A DNA stretch of 37,194 bases from a bacterium. GTDB lineage: Bacteria > Zhuqueibacterota > QNDG01 > DSAB01. Below are positions 33,849 through 37,194 of this stretch, piece after piece; position 1 is the stretch's first letter, and the number at the start of each line of letters is the position of its first letter. The stretch lies in assembly GCA_016931965.1 (NCBI GenBank), contig JAFGDT010000006.1, positions 1 through 37,194 of the forward strand. Direction: 5' to 3'. The position numbers and the translations under genes were made by a program. The notes beneath the pieces were generated by a model. That model had not been told where the DNA came from. It saw only the letters and a list, made by a program, of their open reading frames with translations, and searched no databases.

Positions 33849-35687
33849 ATGAAGACTTTGTATATGAAACACATTTTTATAATTCAATGGATCCTGTTGT
33901 TCATCATTGTTCCTCCTTGTATAAAACAAAGTCTTGCACAAGCAGGTGGAGATCTCATCTGGAAAAATTCTGCAGATTGGTATGTAAACACGGTATCTCC
34001 AGCCGAGGATGTGAATGGAGATGGTATTTCGGATATCTTCGTGGGTTCAGACGACAAGCGCGTCTACTGCTACTCAGGCGCGGATGGCAGTATCATATGG
34101 TCCTGGGCTTTCGGGAATCCGGTACTCATTACAAAAAATTTTATCAATGTCAATGATTATCATGACAATGTAAAGGATTGTCTCGTTGGAATCGCCAATG
34201 ACAGAGTAGCCTGTATGTCGGGAATAAGAGAAACAGAAATGTTATGGTCATGTATAACAAACGTAAATGTCTCTTCGATAGCCACGATTGAAGATGTGGA
34301 CGGAGATGGTATGGCTGACTGCCTCGTCGGTACAGCAAACGACAGTGTGCATTGCCTCAACGGACATTACGGGTATAAAATCTGGTCATATCAAGCATTA
34401 AGTGATGTCAGGACAGTTCAATCGATCGATGATGTGAACGGTGATGGAAAACAGGATTGTATTGCCGGTGGTGATGGTGACAGAATTTTATGCATCTCAG
34501 GAGGAAGCGGCGGTACAGGAGAATTGATCTGGTCTTATCAAACAACAGGTACTATTTTTTCTGTAGCCCCGATTGCAGATGTCGATGGCGACGGTATCTG
34601 CGATTGTCTGGCAGGAAGTCAGGATGATTGGATTTATTGTATATCCGGAGCAACAGGAAGATATATATGGGGGAGAAAAACCGGTTCCACAGTTAGATCG
34701 GTCAGTGCTTTTGCAGATGTAAACAATGATGGAATCGCCGATTGTATTGCTGGAGGTGAAGACAATTTTATTTATTGCCTGTCGGGTTCGGATGGTTCGC
34801 ATATCTGGTCATTCAATACAGGAAGCACCGTACTGAATGTATCCACAATCCATGATGTCAATGGAACAGGCGGAGAAGATTGTATCGCTGGCAGTGATGG
34901 GGACATCATCTATTGCATCGAAGGAAAATCCAGAGAGACGGGTGAGGTTTTATGGTCCTATTCCGCCGGAGGTCGGATCAATAGTGTAATATCCATTCCT
35001 GATCTGAATGGAAATGGAATTGATGATGTCGTTGCCGGATCCAATGACAGCTATATCTATGCGATTGAAGGGGGTACGTATATTCCACCCGCAGAGACCG
35101 TCTCGACACCCACAACACTGACAGGTCCCTCTTGCGGAATGGTCGGACAGAGCCTTTCTTTCTCAACAGACGGATCGGTCAGTAGTCTGGGACATCCTGT
35201 GGAGTATCGTTTCGACTGGAACGACGGTAACATTTCAGGATGGGGAAAAGGTCAGCAAAATCATTTCTGGAACAGCGCCAGTTCTTACTCAATCAGGTCA
35301 CAGGCAAAAAGTACCGCAAACCCATCCGTCACAAGTGAGTGGTCTCAGGCATGGGTGATCCTTATCAATCAGACAGGGATTGGAGCGATTGAAACAGACG
35401 ATCTGCCGGATCGTTTCAGGCTTGTCCAAAATTTTCCCAATCCCTTTAATGCCGAAACCTGGATCACTCTACAACTGCCGCACAGTGCTCAGATTGACGT
35501 GGACATCTTTAATATTCACGGGGCGCACATTGCAACCCTTGCTTCTGGTTCGAAACCGGCGGGCACATTTAAACTACATTGGGATGGAAGAAATGATACC
35601 GGAGACCCTGTCCCATCAGGATTCTATATTTATAAATTGTATACGGGAAACAGCACGTTCGTCAAAAGAATGCTACTTCTCAAATAG
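33849..35687 (+). CDS. secreted eight-repeat beta-propeller protein with sorting domain
   Basis: 612 residues. Signal peptide ends near SLAQ. Eight repeats of ~46-48 residues occupy ~40-410. Each has a calcium-type loop (DVNGDGISD, DVDGDGMAD), a strand pair and an 'IWS' end, as in VCBS/FG-GAP and PQQ-like propellers. Most repeats carry two Cys in fixed places (DC-hydrophobic-x-G, then YC-x-SG ~12 residues on). Next is a PKD/Ig-like domain (~425-510, VEYRFDWNDG). Last is a FlgD/type IX sorting domain with NFPNPFNAET, ending in MLLLK. A second in-frame ATG lies at 33864. Likely on the cell surface; ligand unknown. It starts 38 bp after the outer-membrane barrel gene and has a paralogue next to it. 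Confidence 0.85.
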   Translation: MKTLYMKHIFIIQWILLFIIVPPCIKQSLAQAGGDLIWKNSADWYVNTVSPAEDVNGDGISDIFVGSDDKRVYCYSGADGSIIWSWAFGNPVLITKNFINVNDYHDNVKDCLVGIANDRVACMSGIRETEMLWSCITNVNVSSIATIEDVDGDGMADCLVGTANDSVHCLNGHYGYKIWSYQALSDVRTVQSIDDVNGDGKQDCIAGGDGDRILCISGGSGGTGELIWSYQTTGTIFSVAPIADVDGDGICDCLAGSQDDWIYCISGATGRYIWGRKTGSTVRSVSAFADVNNDGIADCIAGGEDNFIYCLSGSDGSHIWSFNTGSTVLNVSTIHDVNGTGGEDCIAGSDGDIIYCIEGKSRETGEVLWSYSAGGRINSVISIPDLNGNGIDDVVAGSNDSYIYAIEGGTYIPPAETVSTPTTLTGPSCGMVGQSLSFSTDGSVSSLGHPVEYRFDWNDGNISGWGKGQQNHFWNSASSYSIRSQAKSTANPSVTSEWSQAWVILINQTGIGAIETDDLPDRFRLVQNFPNPFNAETWITLQLPHSAQIDVDIFNIHGAHIATLASGSKPAGTFKLHWDGRNDTGDPVPSGFYIYKLYTGNSTFVKRMLLLK

Positions 35688-35763
35688 TATCATATGACCA
35701 TGGCCTATTGAAATCATTTTTTTTATGATAATTATATAGTTGTAAGACAAGGAGTATTTGTAC

Positions 35764-37194
35764 ATGAGACCAACTCGTTCTATTCGATGGATACTATTGA
35801 TCATCATGATCCTTCTCTTTTTCAGCCAGAGTCATGCACAAGTTGGAGGAGATTTAATCTGGAACAATTCTGCAGACTGGTATGTGAACTCAGTATCCCC
35901 ATCCGGAGATGTGAATGGTGATGGCATATCTGATATCTTCGTGGGTTCCGACGATAATCGGATCTACTGTTATTCAGGTGCAGATGGCAGTATCATTTGG
36001 TCATGGGCATTTGATAATCCCGTCATTTCAACTGCAACCCTTTCCGATGTCAATACTGATGGAGTGGACGATTGTCTGGTTGGGACTGCCAACGATACCG
36101 TTTATTGTATGTCAGGGAAACCTGTTGCAGGATTAACCGAACAGTTATGGTCCATAAACGCAAATAGTTGGACTGTCGCACCCATTGAAGATGTGAACGG
36201 TAATGGTATTAATGATTGTCTTGTCGGTACTGACAATGATAGCATACATTGTCTTGAGGGTACATGGGGCGGTAAAATATGGTCTTATCAAACATTGGGC
36301 AGCATCAGAACGGTTCATGCCATTGACGATGTGGATGCTGACGGGAAACAAGATTGTCTTGCCGGTACTGAAGATGACAGAATTCTCTGCATCTCAGGAG
36401 AGAGTGGTGGAACTGGAGACCTGTTCTGGTCTTACCGAACGATTGGAACCATTTTTTCCGTGGCCCCAATAGCTGATGTCGATTATGACGGTATCTCAGA
36501 TTGTTTAGCAGGTGGCGAAAGCGATTCTGTCTATTGTATATCCGGTGCGACAGGAGATGATATCTGGAGATATAAAACCGGTTCCACTGTTAGATCGGTC
36601 AGTGCGATAGCCGATGTAAACGGAGACGGGTTAGACGATTGTATTGCAGGAGGTGAAGATAATTATATCTACTGTCTTTCCGGTCTCAATGGACAAGTAA
36701 TCTGGTCATATCTAACTGGCGGTACTGTACTCACCGTATCTACTATCAGTGACGTTAATGGAACAGGGAGTGAAGATTGTATAGCGGGCAATGATGATGA
36801 TATATTTTATTGCATTGAAGGAAAATCCTCTGGAACAGGAACCGTTTTGTGGTCCTGTTCCGCTGGAGGGAGAATCAACAGTATCGCATCGATTGCCGAC
36901 CTGAACGGAAACGGTGTGAAAGATGTGATTGCCGGTTCCAATGACAGTTATATCTATGCGATCGAAGGGGGCACATATGTGCCTCCCGCAGAGACCATCT
37001 CAACACCCACAACACCGACAGGGCCGTCGACAGGCACAGTCGGTCAGAGCCTTTCTTTCTCCACAGGCGGATCGACAAGCAACCTGGGACACACAGTCGA
37101 GTACCGCTTCGACTGGGGAGACGGCAGCTTCTCAAGCTGGGGATCTTCATCCCAGAGCCATGCCTACACAAACGTCACGACAGTCACAGTCAAA
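35764..37194 (+). CDS. second propeller paralogue (partial, runs off the window)
   Basis: Open from ATG 35764 (AAGGAG upstream) to the last base, 477 codons, no stop. Signal peptide ends near SHAQ. It has eight repeats of the same type as its neighbour (SDVNTDGVDD, EDVNGNGIND, ADVDYDGISD), with the same paired Cys, then the start of the PKD-like domain (VEYRFDWGDG). Long DNA stretches are nearly identical to the upstream copy, for example 36576-36606 against 34679-34709. It is therefore a tandem duplication. Its second repeat has a complete calcium loop where the first copy's has decayed. A sorting domain is expected beyond the edge. Confidence 0.85.
   Translation, partial: MRPTRSIRWILLIIMILLFFSQSHAQVGGDLIWNNSADWYVNSVSPSGDVNGDGISDIFVGSDDNRIYCYSGADGSIIWSWAFDNPVISTATLSDVNTDGVDDCLVGTANDTVYCMSGKPVAGLTEQLWSINANSWTVAPIEDVNGNGINDCLVGTDNDSIHCLEGTWGGKIWSYQTLGSIRTVHAIDDVDADGKQDCLAGTEDDRILCISGESGGTGDLFWSYRTIGTIFSVAPIADVDYDGISDCLAGGESDSVYCISGATGDDIWRYKTGSTVRSVSAIADVNGDGLDDCIAGGEDNYIYCLSGLNGQVIWSYLTGGTVLTVSTISDVNGTGSEDCIAGNDDDIFYCIEGKSSGTGTVLWSCSAGGRINSIASIADLNGNGVKDVIAGSNDSYIYAIEGGTYVPPAETISTPTTPTGPSTGTVGQSLSFSTGGSTSNLGHTVEYRFDWGDGSFSSWGSSSQSHAYTNVTTVTVK

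Overview
The window reads as chromosomal DNA of a Gram-negative bacterium of moderate GC, probably in the FCB group outside the well-known Bacteroidetes (KSB1-, Calditrichota- or Latescibacterota-like). This is an inference. Two secreted proteins end in a type IX/FlgD-like sorting domain with the 'NFPNPFN' signature, several genes encode lipoproteins, and one ends as an outer-membrane barrel. No rRNA, tRNA, CRISPR array or complete insertion sequence was seen.

Layout, left to right. 1-4.4 kb: tail of an unknown gene, a hairpin, an MNT/HEPN toxin-antitoxin pair whose toxin gene is frameshifted, a TfoX-DUF3788 fusion, a secreted beta-helix protein, a frameshifted small membrane protein and a STAS/SEC14-like protein. 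4.6-8.5 kb: a likely operon of a secreted TIM-barrel glycosidase-like protein, a Tat-exported enolase-superfamily sugar-acid dehydratase and a tandem AbrB-fold protein. 8.5-12 kb: polytopic membrane protein, VanZ-like protein, GNAT acetyltransferase and endonuclease V-like protein. 12-14.3 kb: accessory segment bracketed by two direct copies of a ~110-bp structured repeat. It carries two SnoaL/DUF4440-type lipoprotein genes separated by what looks like an integron attC site. 14.3-16.2 kb (minus strand): peroxide module perR, peroxiredoxin, Dps-like ferritin, with candidate Fur/PerR boxes. 16.5-23.4 kb: DUF1353 protein, tannase-like esterase, small membrane proteins, an alpha/beta hydrolase with an atypical active site, transglutaminase-like and SGNH-hydrolase lipoproteins, and a pyrimidine-dimer glycosylase.

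23.8-37.2 kb holds the most interesting locus. A radical SAM protein and a UPF0104-type flippase-like protein are followed, after a ~770-bp gap, by a tight run: a 1664-residue envelope protein (glycosidase-like barrel, Rossmann-like region, DUF2334 polysaccharide deacetylase, amidotransferase-like region, second barrel, C-terminal membrane anchor), a processive family 2 glycosyltransferase and an outer-membrane barrel. This is the parts list of a synthase-dependent exopolysaccharide system (compare PgaA/PgaB/PgaC), but with a different architecture. Two tandem paralogous eight-repeat propeller proteins follow; the second runs off the window.

Many short open frames are shadows of these genes and are omitted. 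Function calls come from reading motifs and remembered family patterns; no search was run.
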